From contig JBGSKV010000004.1 in NCBI GenBank assembly GCA_041740975.1, positions 1-64,000 of the forward strand: a stretch of 64,000 nt of DNA. Direction: 5' to 3'. This document shows, piece by piece, positions 17,187 through 25,270 of the stretch. Source of the stretch: JBGSKV01 sp041740975. Its GTDB lineage: Bacteria; Bdellovibrionota_B; Oligoflexia; Oligoflexales; JALZUQ01. The stretch's first letter is position 1, and every line of letters begins with the position of its first letter. The position numbers were made by a program, and so were the translations under genes. The notes beneath the pieces were generated by a model. That model saw nothing but the letters and a program-made list of their open reading frames with translations. It was not told the origin of the DNA and ran no database searches.

Positions 17187-17735
17187 CTACTTATTTTGAA
17201 GGACTAAATGCAAGACATCTTCTGGACAATCCTTCATGTTCTTAAGGGTTAGATGGATAGCGGACTGCGAATAAACCAACTCCAAACTTGCATTCTGCCC
17301 GTTAAACTCAAATACATTGTCTGAAATAGTTTGTTCGGTAAGCTGTCCGTCGCGTTTTTTCCAGCAGGTTTTCTTGGTCATAGTGGGCCGAAGAGTCGAA
17401 TTTTCAAAATAGGCGGTGAGGTTTGAGCGGGAGGTTGAAATGATGCGCTCATAGACGAAACCTATTTTGCAAAGCATGCTGTCATTTTCCAGCAGTTTTC
17501 GAATTTGGACAAAATACAAGCTATCAAATCGATAGCTCTCTAGTTCCAAAGCTAGGGTGTGGCTAGGGCCGCAACGTTTCGTTGAGACGTGCCAACCATC
17601 GTCAATGTTGAACTCAGGCGTAAAGTTTTCAGAGTCGATCTTGGGAGAGGCAACTGGATTTGATGCGGGCTGATCTTCACCGCAAGCAAGAGTTAGTGAC
17701 AAAGTCGTGACTAGGTAAAAAATGTGCGCCTTCAT
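17187..17735 (-). CDS. Lipoprotein, paralogue of the one at 18554-19102
   Basis: 182 residues with lipobox LTLAC. A 25-residue linker leads to a domain starting FNIDDGWHVSTKRCG and containing LELESYRFDSLYFVQIRK, SMLCKIGFVYERIIS, LRPTMTKKTCWKKRDG and a C-terminal KDCPEDVLHLVLQNK. All these elements have counterparts in the equally long protein at 18554-19102, including the four Cys. Function unknown; probably periplasm-facing. ATG with TCTTTCTCC on the plus strand, that is GGAGAAAGA upstream. Confidence 0.8.
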   Translation of the reverse strand: MKAHIFYLVTTLSLTLACGEDQPASNPVASPKIDSENFTPEFNIDDGWHVSTKRCGPSHTLALELESYRFDSLYFVQIRKLLENDSMLCKIGFVYERIISTSRSNLTAYFENSTLRPTMTKKTCWKKRDGQLTEQTISDNVFEFNGQNASLELVYSQSAIHLTLKNMKDCPEDVLHLVLQNK

Positions 17736-17950
17736 TCTTTCTCCTTACATTACTTCTTTTAGTAGATGAGGGTAGTGTAGCTCAACCGACCATAAATTGC
17801 CTTTGTAGAATGATGAATGGAGCGTAGTCCGCTTTGCTCAACAGGTCCTCGTTGAATATTCGGAAAATAGACTTTGACTGCCATAACCGTCGCCGAAATA
17901 TGATGTCGCCTATTTGCAACTAGCTCTGATCCACGCCTAAGGTAGATCAT

Positions 17951-18154
17951 ATGAAAAAAGTGTGTCAAAATTTCGATGCAAAAATAATAATCGTAGATGA
18001 TAACCGGGATGAGTACCCTATTGCGGATGTTATGTTGCAATCTATAGGCTGTGCCGCTACCTTTTATTATAGTGATTGCGACGCTGTTTGCTCGCAAAAG
18101 CATTACCGAGATCAGGCGTCTAACCAAAGAATGTTTTCGAGGAGCACACTATGA
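17951..18154 (+). pseudogene. Stub of a response-regulator receiver domain
   Basis: 67 codons. AKIIIVDDNRDEYPIADVML resembles the first strand and helix of a CheY-like receiver (acidic pair in VDDN), and SIGCAATFYYSDCDAV the second strand. The phospho-acceptor Asp strand and the Lys strand are absent and no frame nearby supplies them, so about two thirds of a receiver domain has been lost. The stop overlaps the ATG of the Hpt gene (ATGA). It may be a decayed gene, or a retained leader that keeps the Hpt gene translated. No strong ribosome binding site. Confidence 0.5.
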
Positions 18155-18519
18155 AACCATTACTTACAACATCCCAAACTCTGGACCTCGACGTCGTTCA
18201 GGAGCTTGTCACACTCGCGGCAACAGTGGAGGGTTCGTTCTTGAAAGAGACACTCGGTTCATTTCAGGGTCGATGCACTAGTTTCCTCAACACGATCGAC
18301 GAAGGGATTGCCCGCGAAGACGAGACGAAAGTTGCCAATGCCGCGCACACGCTTGCAGGTTCAGCGGCAATCCTAGGCGCTTCCGCTTTGAGAGCCTGTC
18401 TCGTGCAAATAGAAGATGAGGCTAGAACGGGCCGATGGGATGGCGTTAACGAGAAACGCGCCGTGTTGGATTCGCTTTGCGACAACTCGCTCAGAGAACT
18501 TAAGAAGGCGTTTGGCTAA
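18151..18519 (+). CDS. Histidine phosphotransfer (Hpt) domain protein
   Basis: 122 residues forming one four-helix Hpt domain. The phospho-accepting His is His66 in ANAAHTLAGSAAILGASALR; most Hpt domains read HxLKGSxxxxG, and here the Lys is Ala67+2. The domain relays phosphate between a hybrid sensor kinase and a response regulator in the cytoplasm; no kinase or intact regulator is nearby. GAGGAG precedes the ATG by 7-8 bases. It overlaps the receiver stub just upstream, which suggests it was once part of a receiver-Hpt protein or operon. Confidence 0.85.
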   Translation: MKPLLTTSQTLDLDVVQELVTLAATVEGSFLKETLGSFQGRCTSFLNTIDEGIAREDETKVANAAHTLAGSAAILGASALRACLVQIEDEARTGRWDGVNEKRAVLDSLCDNSLRELKKAFG

Positions 18520-18553
18520 GTCATTCAGAGCGAAGAGAAAGATCCCCTCGAAT

Positions 18554-19102
18554 TTATTTTCGAATCAATTGAAGTTGAAGCTTATCGTCTGCACAATCTG
18601 CCATCCCACCCAAAATAATTTGCATGCGATTTCCAAAAAGAGACATTTCAAGAGTTGAGATACTTCCCTCAAAATTAGCAACGTCATTACTGAGAATCTC
18701 TTTAGTCAGGCCTTCATTGCCTTTTTTCCAACATGTGGTTTTGACTTGAGTAGGTCGTAGAATCGCAGTTTCCTTGTATACAGATTTGCTGACTTCATAA
18801 CTTGAAATCAGGCGTTCAAAGAAATGGCCCATTTTGCAAAGCATCTCGTCCGTTTCTGAAAACTTCTGGACGCGCACAAAGTACGAGTCTCCCACCAAAT
18901 AGCTTTCGAGCTCCAGGTGCGCAGCTGTGATCTGCCCGCAAGTTTTTGTTTCGACGATCCAGCGCTCTTTTATATTGAATGAAGGGACGCCTTCTTCGGA
19001 TTTGCTATCAGCGGACGGATCTTTTTTTGGCTTTGGTCTCTTAATGCCACAGGCAAACGACAACAAGCCTAAGGCAACTAAAAATAAGAATGGCATCCGC
19101 AT
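18554..19102 (-). CDS. Lipoprotein, paralogue of the one at 17187-17735
   Basis: 182 residues with lipobox LSFAC, a Lys-rich linker (KRPKPKKDPSADSK) and then a domain with FNIKERWIVETKTCG, LELESYLVGDSYFVRVQK, EMLCKMGHFFERLIS, ILRPTQVKTTCWKKGNEG and a C-terminal MADCADDKLQLQLIRK. It matches the 17187-17735 product along its whole length. The pair sits in direct orientation on both sides of the receiver stub/Hpt unit. Function unknown. Confidence 0.8.
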   Translation of the reverse strand: MRMPFLFLVALGLLSFACGIKRPKPKKDPSADSKSEEGVPSFNIKERWIVETKTCGQITAAHLELESYLVGDSYFVRVQKFSETDEMLCKMGHFFERLISSYEVSKSVYKETAILRPTQVKTTCWKKGNEGLTKEILSNDVANFEGSISTLEMSLFGNRMQIILGGMADCADDKLQLQLIRK

Positions 19103-19250
19103 AATGTCCCTTTAGATTTTTTTTCAATTTCTTTGGAGCACCGTTATATTGGATGGAGAGTTAAACTCTAAAAATTTTTTATGAATGATTGCCCGACTGC
19201 ATGGAAACCTCGAGGGGCGTTTTGCTTAGCACGGAAAGTGCGACGCGGAG

Positions 19251-19323
19251 TGGAGAATAGGAGATTCGAACTCCTGACCCCTAGAATGCAAATCTAGTGC
19301 TCTACCAACTGAGCTAATCCCCC
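19251..19323 (-). tRNA. tRNA-Ala (anticodon TGC)
   Basis: 73-nt cloverleaf on the minus strand. Acceptor GGGGGAT/ATTCTCC, D stem GCTC/GAGC with AGTTGGTA loop, anticodon stem CTAGA/TCTAG with loop TTTGCAT giving anticodon TGC (Ala), T stem AGGAG/CTCCT with TTCGAAT loop, discriminator A. The 3' CCA is not encoded. Confidence 0.95.
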
Positions 19324-19431
19324 ATAGGCGTCTTTTTCAAGCGGGTTCGAATGTAGCAAAATTACAATCGGAATTGCAAGCTTACTTCACGACGAACCCG
19401 TTTTTTGCGCAAATTCTCAACACTGTAACGA

Positions 19432-20007
19432 CTATGATAAATTCTTACTTACGAAATCCCAGTTTGTAAGCTTCCAAAAAGCTTCAAGATACTTTGGACG
19501 AGCGTTTCGATAGTCTACATAATAGGCGTGTTCCCAAACATCGCAGGTCATCAACGGCTTCAAATCACTTGTCAACGGGCAACCCGCGTTTGAAGTTTCG
19601 ACGATATCCAAACCTTCTTTTACCTTAACAAGCCAAGCCCATCCCGAACCAAAAAGTCCAACGGAACGATTGGTGAACTCGGTTTGGAATTTTTCAAACG
19701 TACCCCATCTTTTTTCGATGGCCGCTAAGAGCGTACCGGTTGGCTTGCCACCACCTTTTGGCGACAAGCAATTCCAGTAGAAAGTGTGATTCCAGACTTG
19801 TGCAGCGTTATTAAAAATAGGCCCATTTGACTTTAGAATGACTTGTTCAAGAGTTGAGTTTTCGAACTCCGTGCCTTTGGTCAGCTCGTTGAGCTTATTA
19901 ACGTAATTTAAATGATGCTTACCGTAGTGATACTCAAGAGTTTCCTTCGAGATATGCGGCTGCAGTGCTTCCATGCCATATGGTAATTCTGGTAATGTAA
20001 ATGCCAT
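19432..20007 (-). CDS. sodB: Superoxide dismutase, iron type
   Basis: 191 residues, full length for the Fe/Mn family. Metal ligands are His27 region in [11 protein letters not shown], the His in [12 protein letters not shown], and Asp/His in [12 protein letters not shown]. The [15 protein letters not shown] segment is the iron-SOD form, with the Gln in the outer shell that manganese enzymes lack at this place. No signal peptide: cytoplasmic. It dismutates superoxide to peroxide and O2. Neighbouring bfd and bfr make this an iron and oxidative stress locus. Confidence 0.95.
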   Translation of the reverse strand: MAFTLPELPYGMEALQPHISKETLEYHYGKHHLNYVNKLNELTKGTEFENSTLEQVILKSNGPIFNNAAQVWNHTFYWNCLSPKGGGKPTGTLLAAIEKRWGTFEKFQTEFTNRSVGLFGSGWAWLVKVKEGLDIVETSNAGCPLTSDLKPLMTCDVWEHAYYVDYRNARPKYLEAFWKLTNWDFVSKNLS

Positions 20008-20196
20008 CAGATTTTCTCCTCAAAATATATTGATGCCCAATATGGGTTTCTTTCCTCCCTAGGGACCATAAAGGTCCATAGAGGACGACTATCATAGTCT
20101 CCTGGTGATAATTGGGAAAGGCCCTAGATTCTGCCATACTGGCTTTTTAAAATATCATTAGATATCAGGTAGTTATAATATATTTTGGCACTCTAT

Positions 20197-20211
20197 TGAT
20201 ATTGATTCTCA
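20197..20211 (+). promoter_or_regulatory. Fur-box-like site upstream of bfd
   Basis: TGATATTGATTCTCA matches the 7-1-7 Fur core TGATAATnATTATCA at 12 of the 14 specified positions. It lies 64 bases before the bfd start; a TATAAT element is at 20174-20179. bfd is commonly induced by iron starvation through Fur. Confidence 0.55.
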
Positions 20212-20274
20212 ATTTTATTACTCTTATGCCGATAAGCCAAGAAGAGTGGACAGGGACACGAGGACTCAGGGAAT

Positions 20275-20496
20275 ATGTACGTTTGTTTATGTCATGGCCT
20301 GACTGACAAGAAGATCAAAGAGATCATCGAAGAAAAAGGCTGCCGACAAATCAAAACTCTTCAGAAAGATTGTTCTGCTGGTAAGGACTGCGGGTCTTGC
20401 GTATTGCAGCTTAAAAAAATATTAAAAGAGTATGACCATATTTGTGCGCCTCTGACCCCAGAGGAAGAAGAAGCGCAAAAAAAGAAACAAGCGTAA
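20275..20496 (+). CDS. bfd: Bacterioferritin-associated ferredoxin
   Basis: 73 residues. [2Fe-2S] Bfd-type domain with CLC near the N-terminus (MYVCLCHGLTDKKI) and CSAGKDCGSC at 33-42, giving the four-Cys CxC...CxxC pattern of the BFD fold. Bfd docks on bacterioferritin and reduces the core to release Fe2+. Acidic/Lys-rich C-terminal tail (EEEEAQKKKQA). It faces bfr, convergently transcribed 26 bases away, and has a Fur-like site in its promoter region. Confidence 0.92.
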   Translation: MYVCLCHGLTDKKIKEIIEEKGCRQIKTLQKDCSAGKDCGSCVLQLKKILKEYDHICAPLTPEEEEAQKKKQA

Positions 20497-20522
20497 TTCT
20501 ACGTGGCTTTAGCGAAGTAGGA

Positions 20523-20987
20523 CTACAACTGTTCCGCCAAGTAAGCCTTCTCACCAATATCCGAAATAATTTTCAGTTGTGACTCGAGCCAATCCACGTG
20601 ACGTTCTTCGTCCACAAGCATAGTTTCGAACATTTCGCGCGTAGTGAAGTCTCTTGCTTCCGTCGCAACAAGGACAGCCTTACGGAACCTTTCAACAGCA
20701 TCGTATTCCATTTGCAAGTCAGATTGAAATTGCTCTGGAACCGTTTCACCAATATTTAACTTATTAAGTTTTTGCAGGTTCGGCATGCCTTCCAAGAAGA
20801 GTATGCGATCCACAAGCTTTTGAGCGTGTTTCATTTCATCGATGGATTCTTCGTAAACTTTCGAAGCAATCTTTGTGTAGCCCCAGTCCGCGCAGATGCG
20901 CGAGTGAAGAAAGTATTGGTTGATAGCCGTAAGTTCGGCCGTTAAAACGTCGTTCAAAGCATCAAGTACTTTTTTGTCACCCTTCAC
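20523..20987 (-). CDS. bfr: Bacterioferritin
   Basis: 154 residues, normal length. Ferroxidase ligands are at the canonical numbers: Glu18, Glu51, His54, and EERH near 127-130; heme-binding Met52 is present in IDEMKHAQ, so this is a true heme-containing Bfr and not a plain ferritin. It oxidises Fe2+ and stores it as a mineral inside a 24-mer in the cytoplasm. Partner of the convergent bfd gene. Confidence 0.95.
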   Translation of the reverse strand: MKGDKKVLDALNDVLTAELTAINQYFLHSRICADWGYTKIASKVYEESIDEMKHAQKLVDRILFLEGMPNLQKLNKLNIGETVPEQFQSDLQMEYDAVERFRKAVLVATEARDFTTREMFETMLVDEERHVDWLESQLKIISDIGEKAYLAEQL

Positions 20988-21077
20988 AATTCGCTCCCAT
21001 GCATGTCCGATTCATAGTCTTTTGAGACGACAATACCCTAACATGAAGGCAGTGAAGTGGCCATCACCTTTTAGATT

Positions 21078-21092
21078 TGAAAATGGTTCTCA
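21078..21092. promoter_or_regulatory. Fur-box-like site upstream of bfr
   Basis: TGAAAATGGTTCTCA matches TGATAATnATTATCA at 11 of the 14 specified positions. It lies 91 bases upstream of the bfr start in the short interval between bfr and fadE. Weaker than the bfd site; assigned from similarity and position only. Confidence 0.35.
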
Positions 21093-21095
21093 ATA

Positions 21096-23540
21096 TCAGG
21101 CGCTGTGATTTTCAAGTAAACCTGTTTGAAAATCACCGACATCGAAGCTATCGACCTGAATCGCATCCAGGCGCGCTGCTTCAGCTTTTGCTAAAACATC
21201 GGCTTCATTTTGAGTGATGACTTTCTGTTTCAATGCCGCTTCGATAGAGGCACCAATACGTGCTTTTGGTATAACGCCTTTGCGCATGGCTTTGCGAATC
21301 GTACCGTAAATATTCTCGGCCATAATAATCAGTTTTAAAGCGTGTTCGTAGCGTCCTAATGCCGACTCAGGATCTTCTGGAACAAACATACCTTCCGTTA
21401 GCTGTTCGCGAGCCGTCATATTTGTTGAGATGATGTCGCAAAGGCTATTGCCAAGTCTATCGTCCGGCATTTGACCAAATCCATTCAAGCGGAAAAAGAA
21501 TCCCCAAATCTTGCCAAGTATACTTAAGCCCGGTTTATCCAGGTTGTCGAAGATGCCATCGAAACCTTTTTGGATTTGCGCAAAGCTATACTGCATAGAC
21601 CAATGCATAAATGGTTCGTGTTCTTTCTTGCAACCTTCAGAAACAAATCGTTTCAATATCGCGCTGCTAATGTACATCCAACTTAAGACGTCAGCGTAGC
21701 GACCAGTCATCTGCTCGCGCATTTTCAAATTTCCGCCGTACGCGCCCATAGCGACATCGGACATAATCGAAAAAGTAGCGGAGGCCCAAGAAATTTTTTG
21801 GAAGTAGCGTTTCGTTTTGCGATTGCCAACGCCAACGGCTGCTAGTCGTCCACGTGTCAAATAAAGGAGTTTAGCGCGACATGTGTTTTTAACTACGAAG
21901 CCAATATGACCCCAGAAAGCCCTATCAAAATCAGGCAAATTATTTGCATTGACGGCTTTCACTTCCGCATAAGCGAAAGGATGACATCGTATAGCACCTT
22001 GACCGAAGATGATCATGGTTCGCGTTAAAATATTTGCGCCTTCAACTGTGATGGCAATCGGGGCTGCAATGTATCCGTTAGCAATATTGTTGCGAGGTCC
22101 ACGTGAGATACCCGCGCCTCCCAAAATATCCATAGCATCGTTTGCCGCCATGCGACAAAGTTCAGAGGTGTGGTACTTGGCAATGGCCGAAACAACGGCA
22201 GGCTTCAAGCCACTATCCACCGCACCACAAGTATATGTGCGAACGGCTTCTGCTAAGTAAGCAAACCCCGTCAGGCGAGTAAGCGGCTCACGTATTCCTT
22301 CAAACTTGCCAATTTCAATGCCGAACTGGCGACGAATGTTGGCGTAGGCACTGGCCGTGCGCAAACAACGTTTGATTCCACCAGTGCCTTGCGCCGGAAG
22401 AGAAATCGCTCGTCCCGCCGATAAGCTTTCCATAAGCATCTGCCAACCTTTGCCGACGCCACTAGCGCCACCAATGATTTGATCAATCGATACAACTACG
22501 TCTTTACCGTGCGTCGGGCAGTTGAAAAACGGAACACCCATAGGGTTGTGGCGCTCGCCAAGCTTGACGCCAGGTGTGTTGCTAGGAACAAGTATGCACG
22601 TGATGCCAAGATCTTCGCCTTTGCCGAGGATATTGTCAGGGTCACGAAGTTTGACAGCCAATCCCACGAGCGTAGAAATCGCGGCCATGGTGATGTAGCG
22701 CTTTTCCCAGTTCAATCGAACTTTGACTGTTCCGTCGGTGTCTTTAAAAAGTACGCCACTGGAAGTGATCGCACCTGCGTCTGAGCCAGCCGTCGGTTCG
22801 GTGAGGGCAAAGCAAGGAATCTCACGCCCATCCGCCAGACGCGGGAGATAATAATCTTTCTGAGCTTTCGTTCCATAATGGGCGAGTAACTCAGCAGGTC
22901 CCAGCGAGTTGGGAACCATCACATAAATACTAAGTGGAATCGAATGCGAACCAACTTTTTGCACAACGGCGCTGTTACCTAATGCCGAAAAGCCAAGTCC
23001 ACCGTATTCCTTCGGCACGATCATACCAAAAAACTTCTCTTTTTTTAGGAAATCCCAGACTTCTTTTGGAAGGTCATTGGTTTGAAAAACTGTCCAGTCA
23101 TCAATCATGGCGCAAAGTTTATTTACTTGGTTATCAATAAACGCTTGTTCATCGTACCGAAGTTTTTCATATTTTTGATTCATCATGCGGCGATAATTTG
23201 GAGTTCCTGAGAACAACTCACCATCCATCCAAGTCGTACCAGCTTCGAGAGCGATGCGTTCTGTTTCAGATATCTGAGGCATGATTTTTAATTTTTGAAT
23301 GATACTTAAAACAATTTTGGAAACGAGGAGTTGACGGAGGACTGGAATATTGAAAACCAGCAACACGAGTACGGCAAGTGCAATGAGCAAAACGGGAGCT
23401 TTGAAACCTGCCAAGGCAAGCAAAATAAAAGCTGACCAAAGCCACAAAGGTGATCCGAAGAATCCGAGAAACAGACCCGCAAATAGGGTGCCTAAAATCG
23501 CGATCCACAAACACTCATGAAACATTCCATAAAACTGCAT
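21096..23540 (-). CDS. fadE: Acyl-CoA dehydrogenase FadE
   Basis: 814 residues, the size of Escherichia coli FadE and twice that of ordinary acyl-CoA dehydrogenases. N-terminal 90 residues hold about three hydrophobic helices (LWIAILGTLFAGLFLGFFG, LWLWSAFILLALAGF, VLLIALAVLVLLVF) for membrane association. The dehydrogenase core has FALTEPTAGSDAGA for flavin and substrate binding, and ITVEGANILTRTMIIFGQGA with the catalytic Glu, close to the E. coli enzyme. The C-terminal 300 residues are the FadE-specific DUF1974 part. First oxidation step of beta-oxidation, so the organism burns fatty acids. Confidence 0.95.
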   Translation of the reverse strand: MQFYGMFHECLWIAILGTLFAGLFLGFFGSPLWLWSAFILLALAGFKAPVLLIALAVLVLLVFNIPVLRQLLVSKIVLSIIQKLKIMPQISETERIALEAGTTWMDGELFSGTPNYRRMMNQKYEKLRYDEQAFIDNQVNKLCAMIDDWTVFQTNDLPKEVWDFLKKEKFFGMIVPKEYGGLGFSALGNSAVVQKVGSHSIPLSIYVMVPNSLGPAELLAHYGTKAQKDYYLPRLADGREIPCFALTEPTAGSDAGAITSSGVLFKDTDGTVKVRLNWEKRYITMAAISTLVGLAVKLRDPDNILGKGEDLGITCILVPSNTPGVKLGERHNPMGVPFFNCPTHGKDVVVSIDQIIGGASGVGKGWQMLMESLSAGRAISLPAQGTGGIKRCLRTASAYANIRRQFGIEIGKFEGIREPLTRLTGFAYLAEAVRTYTCGAVDSGLKPAVVSAIAKYHTSELCRMAANDAMDILGGAGISRGPRNNIANGYIAAPIAITVEGANILTRTMIIFGQGAIRCHPFAYAEVKAVNANNLPDFDRAFWGHIGFVVKNTCRAKLLYLTRGRLAAVGVGNRKTKRYFQKISWASATFSIMSDVAMGAYGGNLKMREQMTGRYADVLSWMYISSAILKRFVSEGCKKEHEPFMHWSMQYSFAQIQKGFDGIFDNLDKPGLSILGKIWGFFFRLNGFGQMPDDRLGNSLCDIISTNMTAREQLTEGMFVPEDPESALGRYEHALKLIIMAENIYGTIRKAMRKGVIPKARIGASIEAALKQKVITQNEADVLAKAEAARLDAIQVDSFDVGDFQTGLLENHSA

Positions 23541-23927
23541 GGTTTCGGCCCTTAGAAAGATTAATGGCTGAGCACGTTAACTGCTCCAAAGCCCCTGTTA
23601 TGTATTCGGTCACCAGCTTGCGAAGTGTAGCATTTCCTGGCTGAAGTCGTTATGGAAAGTTTCTATATCTGTTCAAAATGACTTCGCTTTTGTCTAATTT
23701 TTGGTGACCAATCAGGTGAGATGATTAGTAGAAAAGCAGATAAAGTTTGAGCGAACCTTTAACTCTCATCTTCTTCATATGCAGATCGGCGTATTTTTCT
23801 AAATAGGGCCCATGGTTTCAACGATTAAACGAAAACCGCTTTTGCCATCCCCGCGCCTCCAAAATGCTTTAATTTCGAATCCCCCCATACTGCGACCCCG
23901 GGCCCCGCAGTACTGGGGGATTCGTTT
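23541..23927. other. Intergenic region upstream of fadE with one strong hairpin
   Basis: 387 bases without a gene. It contains the fadE leader and a large hairpin near its left-to-right end (23876-23924). Short open frames here lack ribosome binding sites and family resemblance. Confidence 0.6.
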
Positions 23928-23929
23928 TT
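23876..23929. terminator. Strong GC-rich hairpin, terminator-like
   Basis: CGAATCCCCC-CATACTGCG (23876-23894) pairs with CGCAGTACTGGGGGATTCG (23906-23924) with one or two mismatches; the loop is itself GC-rich (ACCCCGGGCCC). TTTTT follows on the plus strand. The only adjacent gene end is that of the minus-strand protein at 23928-24272, for which the T-run is on the wrong side, so direction of action is unclear. Confidence 0.6.
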
Positions 23930-24272
23930 ATTGGCGGAGTGCTTGTTGAACTTCCATCTCGTTGCAGTAAGGCATAGAAGCGTATGGGCGAAGAGCTTCA
24001 TTAATAATGTCGGCGATATCTGCGGACGTTTCGCCGGCGGCAGAAAGTATATTCACGATTTGGCTAAAAATCATTTCGGCCATGCCATCGCTCAGATCTT
24101 CTTGGGATAATTCTTTGTCGGACGAATCCAAATAGCTCACAAGCGTTTTCAAAGTTCTGGTTTGCATATCATTGTCTGGCTCGCGCAAATTGCCCAATGC
24201 AATTTCTACATCACGTAGTTTCTGCAAGAGTACTTTCGTGCTTTTTTTAGTTTCTTCGTTTGTGCTCAACAT
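23928..24272 (-). CDS. Small helical protein of unknown function
   Basis: 114 residues from the ATG at 24272, which is preceded by GGAGGGACGA; the longer start at 24293 overlaps that site. Almost entirely helical and charged (NEETKKSTKVLLQKLRDVEIALGNL, DSSDKELSQEDLSDGMAEMIF). No signal peptide, no membrane segment, one Cys. No family recognised. Single gene facing away from mazG. Confidence 0.7.
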   Translation of the reverse strand: MLSTNEETKKSTKVLLQKLRDVEIALGNLREPDNDMQTRTLKTLVSYLDSSDKELSQEDLSDGMAEMIFSQIVNILSAAGETSADIADIINEALRPYASMPYCNEMEVQQALRQ

Positions 24273-24439
24273 TCGTCCCTCCGAGGGCCACAAAGTGCCT
24301 TGAGAAGGGTAGGGTCGTCAAGCCTCTATAACATCAGGTGCGTTTATGCCGATTTTGCTGCATAAAATGAATATCGGTTGCAGTCATCCGCCACATTGAT
24401 TATCGGTTAATGCCCTTGAATAAAAGCAAATGAGCCCCT

Positions 24440-25270
24440 ATGAGCAAATTCTCCACTCCAGATTATGACCAAGCCTGCGAAAGTTTTCGCGCGTTCCTCA
24501 AAACTATTAACCAACTGCGAAACCCCAACGGAGGATGTCCTTGGGATCTAAAGCAGTCCATCGCCTCGCTTCGACCTTATATGTTGGAAGAAGCCTATGA
24601 AGCCGTGGAGGCGATGAGTCGCGGCGAGCGAGATGACATCGTGGAAGAGCTTGGTGACGTACTTTTGCAAGTTGTGTTGAATGCGCAAGTTGGATGCGAG
24701 TTGCATGACTTCGAAATCAAAGATGTGATTGATGCCATCAACAATAAAATTTGGGAACGACACCCGCATGTTTTTTCTGGCCTTGAAGGAATCGATACGG
24801 AAGAAAAAGTAAAAGAGAACTGGCAGAAGTTAAAGGAACAGTCCAAGGGCGTCTCGATTGATCCGTTCAAAGACGCCAAAGATATGGGGAAGAATTACCC
24901 GGCAGTGCAACAGTCCCACAAAATCGGAAAAATATCTGCTAAAGTGCAGTTCGATTGGCCGGACTTGGCCAGTGTTTTTTCGCAGTTTGAGTCCGAAGTC
25001 AAAGAACTCGCGATCGAACTTAACGCCAAGAAAATAGATAAAGCGGCCGCAACCGAAGAAGTGGGCGATGTGTTCTTTTCTCTTGTACAGGTGTGCCGGC
25101 ATATGGGCATCGATCCGGAGTTAACCATCTTTGATGCGAACCAAAAGTTTTTGGGGCGCTTCGACAAAATGATGGCGCTTGCGGAGAGACGTGGCGTGGA
25201 CTTTTCGAAGTTAAGTTTAGACGAAAAAGAAAAACTCTGGCAGGACATCAAGTCCTATACACAAGCATGA
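24440..25270 (+). CDS. mazG: Nucleoside triphosphate pyrophosphohydrolase MazG
   Basis: 276 residues with two MazG domains in tandem. First: GGCPWDLKQSIASLRPYMLEEAYEAVEAM and VEELGDVLLQVVLNAQ, holding the magnesium-binding ExxE and ExxD residues. Second: TEEVGDVFFSLVQVCRHMG. It hydrolyses NTPs and dNTPs to the monophosphate and pyrophosphate, clearing aberrant nucleotides and in some bacteria lowering ppGpp. Cytoplasmic. The 3' end overlaps the convergent CDF transporter gene by 16 bases. Confidence 0.95.
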   Translation: MSKFSTPDYDQACESFRAFLKTINQLRNPNGGCPWDLKQSIASLRPYMLEEAYEAVEAMSRGERDDIVEELGDVLLQVVLNAQVGCELHDFEIKDVIDAINNKIWERHPHVFSGLEGIDTEEKVKENWQKLKEQSKGVSIDPFKDAKDMGKNYPAVQQSHKIGKISAKVQFDWPDLASVFSQFESEVKELAIELNAKKIDKAAATEEVGDVFFSLVQVCRHMGIDPELTIFDANQKFLGRFDKMMALAERRGVDFSKLSLDEKEKLWQDIKSYTQA

